From: Streptomyces sp. NBC_01353
GTDB taxonomy: Bacteria > Actinomycetota > Actinomycetes > Streptomycetales > Streptomycetaceae
Assembly (NCBI RefSeq): GCF_036237275.1
Contig: NZ_CP108352.1
Span: 5,518,001 to 5,582,000, forward strand
Length of the DNA: 64,000 bases
Direction: 5' to 3'
Below, piece after piece: positions 41,925 to 51,201 of the stretch. The notes under the pieces are model-generated. The model was not told where the DNA came from. It saw only the letters and a program-made list of their open reading frames with translations, and did not search any database. Made by a program: the position numbers and the translations under genes. The stretch's first letter is position 1. Every line of letters begins with the position of its first letter.

Positions 41925-43400
41925 ATGGCCGTCGACTACACAGTGATCGTCCTGTACTTGGCCGGGATGCTCGCGATGGGCTGGTGGGGTATGCGCCGCG
42001 CCAAGTCCAAGAGCGAGTTCCTGGTCGCGGGCCGTCGCCTCGGGCCCTGGATGTACTCCGGGACCATGGCCGCCATCGTCCTCGGCGGCGCCTCCACCAT
42101 CGGCGGCGTGGGCCTCGGCTACAAGTACGGTCTCTCCGGTGCCTGGATGGTCTTCGCCATCGGCCTCGGACTCCTCGCCCTCTCCGTCTTCTTCTCCGCG
42201 CGCATCGCGCGGCTGAAGGTCTACACCGTCTCCGAGATGCTCGACCTGCGCTACGGCGGCAGGGCCGGCGTGATCTCGGGCGTGGTCATGTGGGCGTACA
42301 CGCTGATGCTCGCCGTCACCTCGACCATCGCGTACGCCACGATCTTCGACGTCCTCTTCGACCTGCCCCGCACGGTCGCGATCGTCCTCGGCGGCGCCAT
42401 CGTCGTCGCGTACTCGACGCTCGGCGGCATGTGGTCCATCACCCTCACCGACATGGTGCAGTTCGTGGTGAAGACCATCGGCGTGCTGATCCTGCTGCTG
42501 CCCATCGCCGTGATCAAGGCCGGCGGTTTCGCCGAGATGAAGGCCCAGCTGCCCACCGAGTACTTCGCCCCGCTCGGCATCGGCGGCGAGACGATCTTCA
42601 CCTACGTGCTGATCTACACGTTCGGCATGCTCATCGGCCAGGACATCTGGCAGCGGGTCTTCACCGCCCGGACCGACAAGGTCGCCAAGTGGGGCGGCAC
42701 CGTCGCCGGTACGTACTGCCTCGTGTACGCCCTCGCCGGCGCCGTCATCGGCACCGCGGCCAAGGTGCTCTACCCGAACCTGCCCAGCGCCGACGACGCC
42801 TTCGCGACCATCGTCAAGGACGAGCTGCCCATGGGCGTGCGGGGCCTGGTCCTCGCCGCCGCGCTGGCCGCCGTCATGTCGACCTCCTCCGGCGCGCTGA
42901 TCGCCTGCGCCACCGTCGCCAACAACGACATCTGGTCGAAGTTGCGCGGGCTGACCGCCGGGGGCGGCGAGGACCACGACGAGGTGAAGGGCAACCGCCT
43001 CTTCATCCTCCTCATGGGCATCGCCACCATATGCATCGCCATCGCCCTGAACGACGTCGTGCAGGCCCTGACCGTCGCCTACAACCTGCTGGTCGGCGGG
43101 CTGCTCGTGCCGATCCTCGGCGGCCTGCTGTGGCGCCGTGGCACCGTGCAGGGAGCCCTGGCCGCGGTCACCGTCGGCGGCCTGTCCGTGATTGGCCTGA
43201 TGTGGGCTTACGGAATCTTGGCAAATGAGCCCGTTTATTATGGTTTGTTGGCCTCGCTCGCCGCATATGTGATCGTTTCCCTGGCGACCCGCCCGACGGA
43301 CGCCGCCGTGCTCGCGAACTGGCGCGCCCGGCTGGCAGGCCAGGACGCGGCCGAAGCCGACGCGACGCCGGAGACCGTGCCGGCCGCCGCGACCGGCTGA
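41925..43400 (+). CDS. sodium:solute symporter
   Basis: A 491-residue SSS-family transporter with about 13 helices, starting in the first helix ([20 protein letters not shown]). Sodium-site and unwound-helix regions are visible: [21 protein letters not shown] (about 49-69), [26 protein letters not shown] (about 308-333). Pseudomonas GpuP, which imports 3-guanidinopropionate, belongs to this family as I remember, and the next gene is a ureohydrolase, so guanidino acids are likely substrates. Codons 429-450 (43210-43275) are unusually AT-rich for this genome. ATG at 41925 follows GGGAGGGCCCC. Confidence 0.88.
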   Translation: MAVDYTVIVLYLAGMLAMGWWGMRRAKSKSEFLVAGRRLGPWMYSGTMAAIVLGGASTIGGVGLGYKYGLSGAWMVFAIGLGLLALSVFFSARIARLKVYTVSEMLDLRYGGRAGVISGVVMWAYTLMLAVTSTIAYATIFDVLFDLPRTVAIVLGGAIVVAYSTLGGMWSITLTDMVQFVVKTIGVLILLLPIAVIKAGGFAEMKAQLPTEYFAPLGIGGETIFTYVLIYTFGMLIGQDIWQRVFTARTDKVAKWGGTVAGTYCLVYALAGAVIGTAAKVLYPNLPSADDAFATIVKDELPMGVRGLVLAAALAAVMSTSSGALIACATVANNDIWSKLRGLTAGGGEDHDEVKGNRLFILLMGIATICIAIALNDVVQALTVAYNLLVGGLLVPILGGLLWRRGTVQGALAAVTVGGLSVIGLMWAYGILANEPVYYGLLASLAAYVIVSLATRPTDAAVLANWRARLAGQDAAEADATPETVPAAATG

Positions 43401-43483
43401 CCGCACCGCAGACTCCCGGCCGGGGGCCCCGAGACCCGAGGCCCCCGACCGGACCCCACCGACACACCCAGGAGGACCCGACC

Positions 43484-44458
43484 ATGAGCAGCGACCAGAA
43501 CGCCTTCCGCGGCCCGACCGACTCGTCCCGCATCCCGCGGTACGCCGGTCCCGCGACGTTCGCCCGGCTGCCGCGACTCGACGAGGTCGGCACCACCGAC
43601 ATCGCCGTGGTCGGCGTCCCCTTCGACAGTGGTGTCTCCTACCGCCCCGGCGCCCGCTTCGGCGGCAACGCCATCCGCGAGGCCTCCCGCCTCCTGCGCC
43701 CGTACAACCCGGCGCAGGACGCCTCGCCGTTCGCCCTGGCCCAGGTCGCCGACGCCGGTGACATCGCCGCCAACCCCTTCAACATCAACGAGGCCGTCGA
43801 GACGATCGAGGCCGCGGCGGACGACCTGCTCGGCACCGGCGCCCGGATGATGACCCTCGGCGGCGACCACACCATCGCCCTGCCGCTGCTGCGCTCCGTC
43901 GCCAAGAAGCACGGCCCCGTCGCCCTGCTCCACTTCGACGCGCACCTCGACACCTGGGACACCTACTTCGGCGCCGAGTACACCCACGGCACCCCGTTCC
44001 GCCGCGCCGTCGAGGAGGGCATCCTCGACACCGAGGCCCTCTCCCACGTCGGTACGCGCGGCCCGCTGTACGGCAAGCAGGACCTCACCGACGACGAGAA
44101 GATGGGCTTCGGCATCGTCACCTCGGCGGACATCTACCGCCGCGGCGCCGACGAGGTCGCCGACCAGCTGCGCCAGCGCATCGGCAACCGCCCGCTGTAC
44201 ATCTCCATCGACATCGACTGCCTCGACCCGGCCCACGCGCCCGGCACCGGCACCCCGGAGGCGGGCGGCATGACCTCCCGCGAGCTCCTGGAGATCCTGC
44301 GCGGCCTGTCCTCCTGCAACCTGGTCTCCGCCGATGTCGTCGAGGTCGCCCCGGCCTACGACCACGCCGAGATCACCGCGGTCGCCGCCTCGCACACGGC
44401 GTACGAACTGACGACGATCATGTCGCGCCAGATCGCGGAGAGCCGCGCGGCGCAGTAG
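43484..44458 (+). CDS. agmatinase/guanidinobutyrase-family ureohydrolase
   Basis: A 324-residue dimanganese hydrolase removing urea from a guanidino compound. Metal motifs are LGGDHTI (D128/H129 region), [11 protein letters not shown] (about 150-160) and [22 protein letters not shown] (about 242-263). The family includes agmatinase, guanidinobutyrase and guanidinopropionase, which cannot be separated reliably by eye. Context with a symporter and a 2-oxo-acid decarboxylase favours 4-guanidinobutyrate (product GABA plus urea) over agmatine. It has a strong site GGAGGA before ATG 43484 and lies 83 bp after the symporter. Confidence 0.92.
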   Translation: MSSDQNAFRGPTDSSRIPRYAGPATFARLPRLDEVGTTDIAVVGVPFDSGVSYRPGARFGGNAIREASRLLRPYNPAQDASPFALAQVADAGDIAANPFNINEAVETIEAAADDLLGTGARMMTLGGDHTIALPLLRSVAKKHGPVALLHFDAHLDTWDTYFGAEYTHGTPFRRAVEEGILDTEALSHVGTRGPLYGKQDLTDDEKMGFGIVTSADIYRRGADEVADQLRQRIGNRPLYISIDIDCLDPAHAPGTGTPEAGGMTSRELLEILRGLSSCNLVSADVVEVAPAYDHAEITAVAASHTAYELTTIMSRQIAESRAAQ

Positions 44459-44770
44459 CGCGAGGCGCTCGCGCGGGGCCGCGGGCCACCGGTGGCTGCC
44501 GAGGCGGCCACCGGGCCCGGCCGGGCCCCGCTCCTCTCGGGCAGGGCCGGGGCTCCCCGGGGCCGCCGTACCCGGAAGCCGGCCGCCCCCGGCGCCGCAC
44601 CCGGTTGGTGCCGGCCGCCCCCGGCGCTGCACCCGCCCGCCCTCGGGCCGTACCGTCGGCCTCGGGGTCGTGCCCGCGCCAACGGGTCGTCCGCGGAGCC
44701 GGGGCGCACCGCACCTGCCCCTCGCACCACCCGCCGTAGCCGACCGACCACGCCACTCTGGGGAACGTCC
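44459..44770 (+). other. GC-rich gap with a probable terminator
   Basis: These 312 bp carry no supported gene. A hairpin with arms GGGCCACCGGTGGC (44483-44496) and GCCACCGGGCCC (44507-44518), with a 2-base bulge, follows the ureohydrolase stop by 24 bp. The rest is Pro/Ala-coding-like filler in one frame but lacks a start or ribosome site; the decarboxylase promoter is presumably in its last 100 bp. Confidence 0.5.
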
Positions 44771-46453
44771 ATGACCCACGACCACGACCTGGTACTCCGC
44801 CCCACGGAGGCGCAGATCACCGCCGCGCTCAACCCGCCCGCAGGGCGGAACGGCGGAGACCTCGTCGTCGAGACCCTCTCCGGTCTCGGTGCGACCACCG
44901 TCTTCGGCCTGCCGGGCCAGCACGCCCTCGGCATGTTCGACGCGCTGCGCCGCTCCTCCCTCACGTACGTCGGACTGCGCGTCGAGAACAACGCGGGCTT
45001 CGCCGCCGACGCGTACGGCCGGATGACCGGCGAGGCGGCCCCGCTGCTGCTCTCCACCGGCCCCGGCGCGCTGATGTCGCTCGCCGCGCTCCAGGAGGCG
45101 GCGGCCGCCTCCGCGCCCGTCCTCGCGATCGGTAGCCAGATCCCGGTGGCCGGACTCGGTGGCGGCCGGCACGGCTACCTCCACGAGCTGCGCGACCAGC
45201 AGGCGTCCTTCCGCGACATCGTGAAGTCGGTGCACACCGTCCGTACGCAGTCCCAGATCCCGTCCGCGATCGCGGCGGCCTGGGAGTCGGCGCTGACCGC
45301 GCCGCACGGGCCGGTCTGGGTCGAGATCCCGCAGGACGTCCTCCTCGCGGAGACCTCCCTGCCCGTGGTCACGGCGATGGACGCGACCCCCGAGGAGGTC
45401 GTTCCGCGCCCCGAGCTGACGGCGGTGGCGGCGCATCTCCTCGCGAACGCCGAGCGGCCCGCGATCATCGCGGGCGGCGGAGTCGTCCGCTCCGACGCGT
45501 CCGGAAAGCTGCGGGCGCTCGCCGAGCGGATCGACGCGCCCGTGGTCACCACCTTCGGCGGCAAGGGCGCCTTCCCCTGGGAGCACCCGCTCTCGCTGCA
45601 GTCCTGGCTGGAAGACCGCCACACCACCGACTTCCTGGAGGACGCCGACGTCCTGCTGGTCGTCGGCTCCGGCCTCGGCGAGCTGTCCTCGAACTACCAC
45701 ACGTTCGCCCCTCGCGGCCGGGTGATCCAGATCGAGGCGGACGCGGGCAAGCTGGAGTCGAACCACCCGGCGCTGGGTATCCACGCGGACGCCCGCCTGG
45801 CGCTCTCCGCGCTCCTGGAAACGGTGGAGGTACGCGAGGACGCCGCCGCCCCCGAGCGCGTCAAGGCGGTCCTCAGCAAGGTCCGGGACCGGATCGCGGC
45901 CCAGGACCTGGGCCTGGAGCAGCGGCTCGTGGCCTCGGTCCGGGAGGCCCTGCCGGACACGGCGGCGAGCTTCTGGGACATGACGATCCTCGCCTACTGG
46001 GCCTGGTCCGCCTTCGACGCCCGCCACCCCAACACGATGCACTCCGCCCAGGGCGCCGGCGGCCTCGGCTACGGCTTCCCCGCCGCCCTCGGCGCGGCGG
46101 CGGCCGACCCGACCCGCCCGGTCCTCGCGGTCTCCGGCGACGGTGGCGCGATGTACTCGATCGCGGAGCTGGCGACGGCGAAGCAGTACGGCTTCGACGT
46201 CACCTGGCTGATCGTCGACGACGGCGGCTACGGGATCCTGCGCGAGTACATGACGGACGCGTTCGGCGAGGCCACGGGCACGGAACTGGCCCGCCCGGAC
46301 TTCGTCGCCCTCGCGGAGTCCTTCGGCGTCCCGGCGTCCCGCACGACCCCCGAAACCCTGACGACCGACCTCGCGAAGGCCCTGGCGACCCCGGGTCCGT
46401 CGGTGGTGGTCCTCCCGGCCCTGCTGCGGATGTTCGAGCCGACGCATCTCTGA
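44771..46453 (+). CDS. ThDP-dependent 2-oxo-acid decarboxylase, AruI-like (5-guanidino-2-oxopentanoate decarboxylase)
   Basis: A 560-residue enzyme of the acetolactate synthase/pyruvate decarboxylase superfamily. The Pyr domain (about 25-195) has the ThDP-activating Glu E72 (LRVENNAGFAADAYGR); the central FAD/DHS-like domain spans about 210-345; the PP domain (about 385-550) has the metal/diphosphate motif SGDGGAMYSIAELATAKQYG (from about 455) ending in DDGGYG. Length and neighbours fit AruI, which decarboxylates 2-ketoarginine to 4-guanidinobutyraldehyde in the arginine transaminase route, upstream of guanidinobutyrase. Other 2-oxo-acid substrates are possible. Start ATG 44771 with GGGGAA upstream. 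Confidence 0.8.
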   Translation: MTHDHDLVLRPTEAQITAALNPPAGRNGGDLVVETLSGLGATTVFGLPGQHALGMFDALRRSSLTYVGLRVENNAGFAADAYGRMTGEAAPLLLSTGPGALMSLAALQEAAAASAPVLAIGSQIPVAGLGGGRHGYLHELRDQQASFRDIVKSVHTVRTQSQIPSAIAAAWESALTAPHGPVWVEIPQDVLLAETSLPVVTAMDATPEEVVPRPELTAVAAHLLANAERPAIIAGGGVVRSDASGKLRALAERIDAPVVTTFGGKGAFPWEHPLSLQSWLEDRHTTDFLEDADVLLVVGSGLGELSSNYHTFAPRGRVIQIEADAGKLESNHPALGIHADARLALSALLETVEVREDAAAPERVKAVLSKVRDRIAAQDLGLEQRLVASVREALPDTAASFWDMTILAYWAWSAFDARHPNTMHSAQGAGGLGYGFPAALGAAAADPTRPVLAVSGDGGAMYSIAELATAKQYGFDVTWLIVDDGGYGILREYMTDAFGEATGTELARPDFVALAESFGVPASRTTPETLTTDLAKALATPGPSVVVLPALLRMFEPTHL

Positions 46454-46477
46454 CCCGCCCGGTCCTCCGGGGATCCC

Positions 46478-46512
46478 CACACGGGGCCGTCATGACATGA
46501 CGGCCCCGTGTG
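46478..46512. terminator. hairpin overlapping the 3' end of the minus-strand gene
   Basis: A perfect 15 bp stem (CACACGGGGCCGTCA and complement) closes on a 5-base loop. It serves the decarboxylase gene and includes the stop codon (46490-46492) of the convergent small gene. Confidence 0.8.
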
Positions 46513-46867
46513 CCGTCTCGTACTGGCCCAGCCCGGTCCGGAAACCCCGCAGGAACTCCTCCTGATCGGCTTTCTCCAGGCCGTTCGGCCACTTGCCGTC
46601 GGCCGGCAGATGGTCCGGTATGGAGCGGAAGATCTCCGCCGCCGCCCCGGCGTGCCCGGCTCCCCGCCGCTGGGCCGCGCAGAGCCGTTCACCCGCCCTG
46701 GCCAGCTGCTGCGTCAGCTCCCTGTGCGGGAACCGCTGAGCATCGAGAAGGGGCCTGCCACCGGCCATCTTGGCCGGGTCCGGTCGGCCGCTGATCACCC
46801 TCAGGGCATGCAGCGCCGCCCACAGGTGCCCGCACAGGTAGGCCGTGCTCCGCGAGGTGTCCGTCAC
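46490..46867 (-). CDS. orphan small helical protein resembling the C-terminal region of Csd1/Cas8c
   Basis: A 125-residue soluble, helix-rich protein. It opens with STAYLCGHLWAALHALR and closes with IPDHLPADGKWPNGLEKADQEEFLRGFRTGLGQY. This order (AYxCGxL helix, central basic helices, then xFPxxL-xxxDQxxFxxGY-like ending) resembles the C-terminal, small-subunit (Cas11c) region of type I-C Csd1/Cas8c as I remember that family. The resemblance is by pattern only, and no cas genes or CRISPR array lie in this window. Start is GTG at 46867 after GCAGGGGG. It converges on the decarboxylase and is divergent from the ABC exporter. Alternative: an unrelated uncharacterised helical protein. Confidence 0.7.
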   Translation of the reverse strand: MTDTSRSTAYLCGHLWAALHALRVISGRPDPAKMAGGRPLLDAQRFPHRELTQQLARAGERLCAAQRRGAGHAGAAAEIFRSIPDHLPADGKWPNGLEKADQEEFLRGFRTGLGQYETAHGAVMS

Positions 46868-47029
46868 GCCCCCTGCCTACCCGCCGGGGGTACGCCACGA
46901 ACAATGCGTTCTCGGCCGGTCCTAGGACCACGGACCGGTCTTCCCCCGCAGTTTGTTGCGGCGGGATGAAATCCCACCCCGCCCGCGTTGGTGCCTTCCG
47001 GTAGAGCAGGACGAACGGGAGGCGACCAC

Positions 47030-50000
47030 GTGGCCGCGGCGGGGCAGAAACAGGCGGATCGGCAGGTGCCGAAGGCGCAGGGCTGGGCGCGCAGACTGGC
47101 CGGGTACGCGTGGCGGTACAAGGCCAACGTCCTGCTCGCGCTCGGGTCCTCCCTGGCCGGCATGGCCGTCCTCGCCCTCGTACCGCTCATCACCAAGGTC
47201 ATCATCGACGACGTCATCGGGGCGAAGACGAAGTCCCTCGCCGTCTGGACCGGCCTCCTCCTCGCCTCCGCCGTCGTCGTCTACGTCCTCACCTACATCC
47301 GCCGCTACTACGGCGGCCGGCTCGCCCTCGACGTCCAGCACGACCTGCGTACCGAGATGTACGGCACCATCACCCGGCTCGACGGCCGACGGCAGGACGA
47401 GCTGTCCACCGGGCAGGTCGTCGGACGGGCCACGAGCGACCTCCAGCTCATCCAGGGCCTGCTCTTCATGCTCCCGATGACGATCGGGAACATCCTGCTC
47501 TTCGGGATCTCCCTCGGAGTGATGGCCGCCCTCTCCCTCCCGCTCACCCTCGTCGCCCTCGCCGTCGCACCCGCCCTCTGGTTCATCGCCAAGCGCAGCC
47601 GCACCCGCCTCCACCCCGCCACCTGGTACGCCCAGGCCCAGGCCGCCTCCGTCGCCGGGGTCGTCGACGGGTCCGTGACCGGCGTGCGGGTCGTCAAGGG
47701 CTTCGGGCAGGAGGACCAGGAGACCGGCAAGATCCGCGACGCCAGCCGCAAGCTCTTCGCCGGCCGTATGCGCACGATCCGGCTGAACTCGCGGTACACC
47801 CCCGCCCTCCAGGCCGTCCCGGCCCTCGGCCAGGTCGCCGTCCTCGCCCTCGGCGGCTGGCTCGCCACCCGCGGCCAGATCACCCTCGGCACCTTCGTCG
47901 CCTTCTCCGCCTACCTCGCCTCGCTCGTCGGCCCCGTCCGGATGCTCGCCATGGTCCTCACCGTCGGCCAGCAGGCCCGCGCGGGCGTCGACCGGGTCCT
48001 GGAGCTCATCGACACCGAGCCGGTCATCAAGGACGGCACGAAGGAACTGCCGGCGGACGCCGAGGCCACCGTCGAGTTCGACGGCGTGGGCTTCGCCTAC
48101 GAGGACGGCCGCCCCGTCCTCGACGGCTTCTCCCTGGAGATCCGCGCCGGCGAGACCGTCGCCGTCGTCGGCGCGTCCGGCTCCGGCAAGTCCACCGTCT
48201 CGCTCCTGCTGCCCCGCTTCTACGACGTCACCCACGGCGCCGTCCTCGTCGGCGGCCACGACGTCCGCGAGCTCACCCTCGACTCGCTGCGCGCCGCCAT
48301 CGGACTCGTCCCCGAGGACAGCTTCCTGTTCTCCGACACCGTCCGCTCCAACATCGCGTACGGAAAGCCGGACGCCACCCAGGAGCAGATCGAGACCGCC
48401 GCCCGCGCCGCCCAGGCGGACCGTTTCATCGCCGAGCTGCCCGCCGGCTACGACACCAAGGTCGGCGAGCACGGCCTCACCCTCTCCGGCGGCCAGCGCC
48501 AGCGCATCGCGCTCGCCCGCGCCATCCTCACCGACCCCCGGCTGCTCCTCCTCGACGACGCCACCTCCGCCGTCGACGCGCGCGTGGAGCACGAGATCCA
48601 CGAGGCCCTCGCCTCCGTGATGGCCGGCCGCACCACGCTCCTCATCGCCCACCGCCGCTCCACCCTCGGCCTCGCCGACCGGATCGCCGTCCTCGACGAC
48701 GGCCGGCTCTCCGACATCGGCACCCACGAGGAGCTGCAGGAGCGCTCCGCGCTCTACCGGCGGCTCCTCACCGACCCCGACGAGCTCGGCGGCGTCTCGC
48801 CCGGCCACACCGTGCCCGTCGAGGTGCCCGAGGACCGCACCCTGCGCGCGGAACTGGACGCCGAGTTCGACGCCGAGCGCGGCATCACCCCCACCCTCTG
48901 GGTACGGGAGGAGACCTCCGCCGAGGAGTCGGCGGCCCCCGGAGCCACCCCCGAACTGCTCGCCGCCGTCGAGGCGCTCCCGCCCGCCACCGATGCCCCG
49001 GACGTCGACGAGGCCCAAGCTGTCACCCCCGAGGAGTCCTACGGACTGCGCCGCCTGCTGCGCGGCTTCGGCATCCCGCTCCTCATCAGCCTCGGCCTCG
49101 TCGCCGTCGACGCCGGCATGGGCCTGCTGCTGCCCGTACTGATCCGGCACGGCATCGACGAGGGCGTCAATCAGCTGGCGGTCGGCGCCGTCTGGGCCGC
49201 CTCCGCGCTCGCCCTCGGCACCGTCCTCGTGCAGTGGGTCGCCCAGACCGCCGAGATCCGGATGACCGGCCGCACGGGCGAGCGGGTCCTCTACGCCCTG
49301 CGCCTGAAGATCTTCGCCCAGCTCCAGCGGCTCGGACTCGACTACTACGAGCGCGAGCTGACCGGCCGGATCATGACCCGGATGACGACGGACGTGGACG
49401 CGCTGTCCACGTTCCTCCAGACCGGCCTGGTCACCGCGTTCGTCTCCGTCACGACCTTCTTCGGGATCATGGGCGCCCTGCTCGTGCTCGATCTCCAGCT
49501 CGCCCTGGTCGTCTTCGCGACCCTTCCCGTCCTCGCCGTCGCCACGTTCTTCTTCCGCCGCTCCAGCGTGAAGGCGTACGAGCTGGCGCGGGACCGGATC
49601 AGCGTCGTCAACGCCGACCTCCAGGAGTCGGTCTCCGGCCTCCGCATCGTCCAGGCCTTCCGCCGCGAGCAGTCCGGCGCCGCCCGGTTCGCCGCCCGCA
49701 GCGACGACTACCGCGAGGCCCGCGTCCGCGGACAGTGGCTCATCTCGATCTACTTCCCCTTCGTCACGCTGCTGTCCTCCGTGGCCGCCGCGGCCGTGAT
49801 GATCGTCGGCGCGAACCGGATCGAGGCGGGCACGCTCACCACCGGCGCGCTCGTCGCCTACCTCCTCTACATCGACCTCTTCTTCGCGCCCGTGCAGCAG
49901 CTCTCCCAGGTCTTCGACGGCTACCAGCAGGCGACCGTCTCCCTGAAGCGCATGCAGGAACTGCTCCAGGAGCCGACGTCGACGGCTGCCGCCGACGAAC

Positions 50001-50776
50001 CCCTGGACGTGCTGTCGCTGCGCGGCGAGATCGCCTTCGAGGACGTGTCGTTCGCGTACGGAGATGAGGAAGAAGCCCTTACCGGGATCGATCTGCGCAT
50101 CCCCGCCGGGCAGACCGTCGCCTTCGTCGGCGAGACCGGCGCCGGGAAGTCCACGCTGGTCAAGCTGGTCGCGCGGTTCTACGACCCGACCACCGGCCGG
50201 GTCACGGCCGACGGCACCGACCTCAGGGACCTGGACCTCACCGCGTACCGCCACCGGCTCGGGGTCGTGCCCCAGGAGGCGTACCTCTTCGCCGGGACGG
50301 TCCGCGACGCCATCGCGTACGGCCGGCCGGAGGCGACCGACGCCGAGGTCGAGGCGGCGGCCCGCGCGGTCGGCGCCCACGACATGATCGCGACCCTGGA
50401 CGGCGGCTACCTCCACGAGGTCGCCGAGCGCGGCCGCAACCTCTCCGCGGGGCAGCGGCAGCTGATCGCCCTGGCCCGCGCCGAGCTCGTCGACCCGGAC
50501 GTCCTGCTCCTCGACGAGGCCACGGCCGCCCTCGACCTGGCGACCGAAGCCCAGGTCAACCAGGCCACCGACCGCCTGGCCGGGCGGCGTACGACACTGG
50601 TCGTCGCCCACCGGCTCACCACCGCGGCCCGCGCCGACCGCGTGATCCTCATGGCGCAGGGCCGCGTAGCGGAGGACGGCACCCACGACGAGCTGCTCGC
50701 ACGGGGCGGCAGGTACGCGGAGCTGTGGCGCACGTTCATCGGCGAAGCGGAACCGGCGGCGGCGAAGGCGGTCTGA
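47030..50776 (+). CDS. fused heterodimer-like ABC exporter (TMD-NBD-TMD-NBD)
   Basis: A 1248-residue exporter made of two half-transporters in one chain. Half one: six TM helices (about 20-305) and NBD1 (about 340-580; Walker A GASGSGKST near 380, signature LSGGQRQ near 485, Walker B LLLLDDATSAVD). An acidic linker covers about 585-665. Half two: six TM helices (about 675-960) and NBD2 (about 1000-1240; Walker A GETGAGKST near 1033, signature LSAGQRQ near 1138, Walker B LLLDEATAALD). NBD1 has Asp in place of the catalytic Glu and NBD2 an altered signature, so one composite site is degenerate, as in TM287/288 or BmrCD. Substrates may be drugs or lipids. GTG 47030 follows GGGAGG. Confidence 0.93.
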   Translation: MAAAGQKQADRQVPKAQGWARRLAGYAWRYKANVLLALGSSLAGMAVLALVPLITKVIIDDVIGAKTKSLAVWTGLLLASAVVVYVLTYIRRYYGGRLALDVQHDLRTEMYGTITRLDGRRQDELSTGQVVGRATSDLQLIQGLLFMLPMTIGNILLFGISLGVMAALSLPLTLVALAVAPALWFIAKRSRTRLHPATWYAQAQAASVAGVVDGSVTGVRVVKGFGQEDQETGKIRDASRKLFAGRMRTIRLNSRYTPALQAVPALGQVAVLALGGWLATRGQITLGTFVAFSAYLASLVGPVRMLAMVLTVGQQARAGVDRVLELIDTEPVIKDGTKELPADAEATVEFDGVGFAYEDGRPVLDGFSLEIRAGETVAVVGASGSGKSTVSLLLPRFYDVTHGAVLVGGHDVRELTLDSLRAAIGLVPEDSFLFSDTVRSNIAYGKPDATQEQIETAARAAQADRFIAELPAGYDTKVGEHGLTLSGGQRQRIALARAILTDPRLLLLDDATSAVDARVEHEIHEALASVMAGRTTLLIAHRRSTLGLADRIAVLDDGRLSDIGTHEELQERSALYRRLLTDPDELGGVSPGHTVPVEVPEDRTLRAELDAEFDAERGITPTLWVREETSAEESAAPGATPELLAAVEALPPATDAPDVDEAQAVTPEESYGLRRLLRGFGIPLLISLGLVAVDAGMGLLLPVLIRHGIDEGVNQLAVGAVWAASALALGTVLVQWVAQTAEIRMTGRTGERVLYALRLKIFAQLQRLGLDYYERELTGRIMTRMTTDVDALSTFLQTGLVTAFVSVTTFFGIMGALLVLDLQLALVVFATLPVLAVATFFFRRSSVKAYELARDRISVVNADLQESVSGLRIVQAFRREQSGAARFAARSDDYREARVRGQWLISIYFPFVTLLSSVAAAAVMIVGANRIEAGTLTTGALVAYLLYIDLFFAPVQQLSQVFDGYQQATVSLKRMQELLQEPTSTAAADEPLDVLSLRGEIAFEDVSFAYGDEEEALTGIDLRIPAGQTVAFVGETGAGKSTLVKLVARFYDPTTGRVTADGTDLRDLDLTAYRHRLGVVPQEAYLFAGTVRDAIAYGRPEATDAEVEAAARAVGAHDMIATLDGGYLHEVAERGRNLSAGQRQLIALARAELVDPDVLLLDEATAALDLATEAQVNQATDRLAGRRTTLVVAHRLTTAARADRVILMAQGRVAEDGTHDELLARGGRYAELWRTFIGEAEPAAAKAV

Positions 50777-50826
50777 GTACGAGCGCGGATTCCGCCGCCC
50801 GCCGGGGCCGGGATTGAATCGGGGCC

Positions 50827-51201
50827 ATGAGCAACGAGCACCCCGCCCGCGCCAGGGCCGCGTCCTGCCCCGGCGGCGCCGACCGCCCGGACCCGGCGGC
50901 CTACCGGCTGCGCACCCGCGCCCTGTGGTGCGGACTGGCCCTGGCGCCCGCGACCGTCCTGGTCGTGTTCCTGAGCCTGACCACGCCCGAGGGCTCCGGC
51001 TGTGTCCTCAACGGTGACTGCGGCACCACCCCCGGCTGGGTGTACCTCGCCACCCTCGCCGTCGCGGCCGGGTCCTGGATCCACGCGCTCTGCACCCCGG
51101 ACGGCCCCGCCCCCGCGTCCTCCCGCAAGGCCGCGTTCTGGACGATGATCGGCGCGGAGTGCGTCTTTCTCCTTCTCGTCCTCGCCTACTTCGGCGGTTA
51201 G
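50827..51201 (+). CDS. small membrane protein
   Basis: A 124-residue protein with a 25-residue polar N-terminus and three hydrophobic segments (LWCGLALAPATVLVVFLSL, WVYLATLAVAAGSWIHAL, FWTMIGAECVFLLLVLAYF). A Cys pair in the first loop (GCVLNGDCGTT) may form an external disulphide. No family is recognised. It begins 50 bp after the exporter gene on the same strand and may be co-transcribed. Its stop codon overlaps that of the decayed gene on the other strand by 4 bp. Confidence 0.72.
   Translation: MSNEHPARARAASCPGGADRPDPAAYRLRTRALWCGLALAPATVLVVFLSLTTPEGSGCVLNGDCGTTPGWVYLATLAVAAGSWIHALCTPDGPAPASSRKAAFWTMIGAECVFLLLVLAYFGG

Noticed and set aside
44459-44770. N-terminal extension of the ThDP decarboxylase
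   Set aside because: The frame is open upstream but encodes Pro/Ala/Arg filler without family similarity; the ATG at 44771 matches the expected domain start.
46922-50686. Long minus-strand open frame opposite the ABC exporter
   Set aside because: Composition is repeated Gly/Asp/Glu/Val with no domain; it is the GC-bias shadow of a gene with clear Walker motifs on the other strand.
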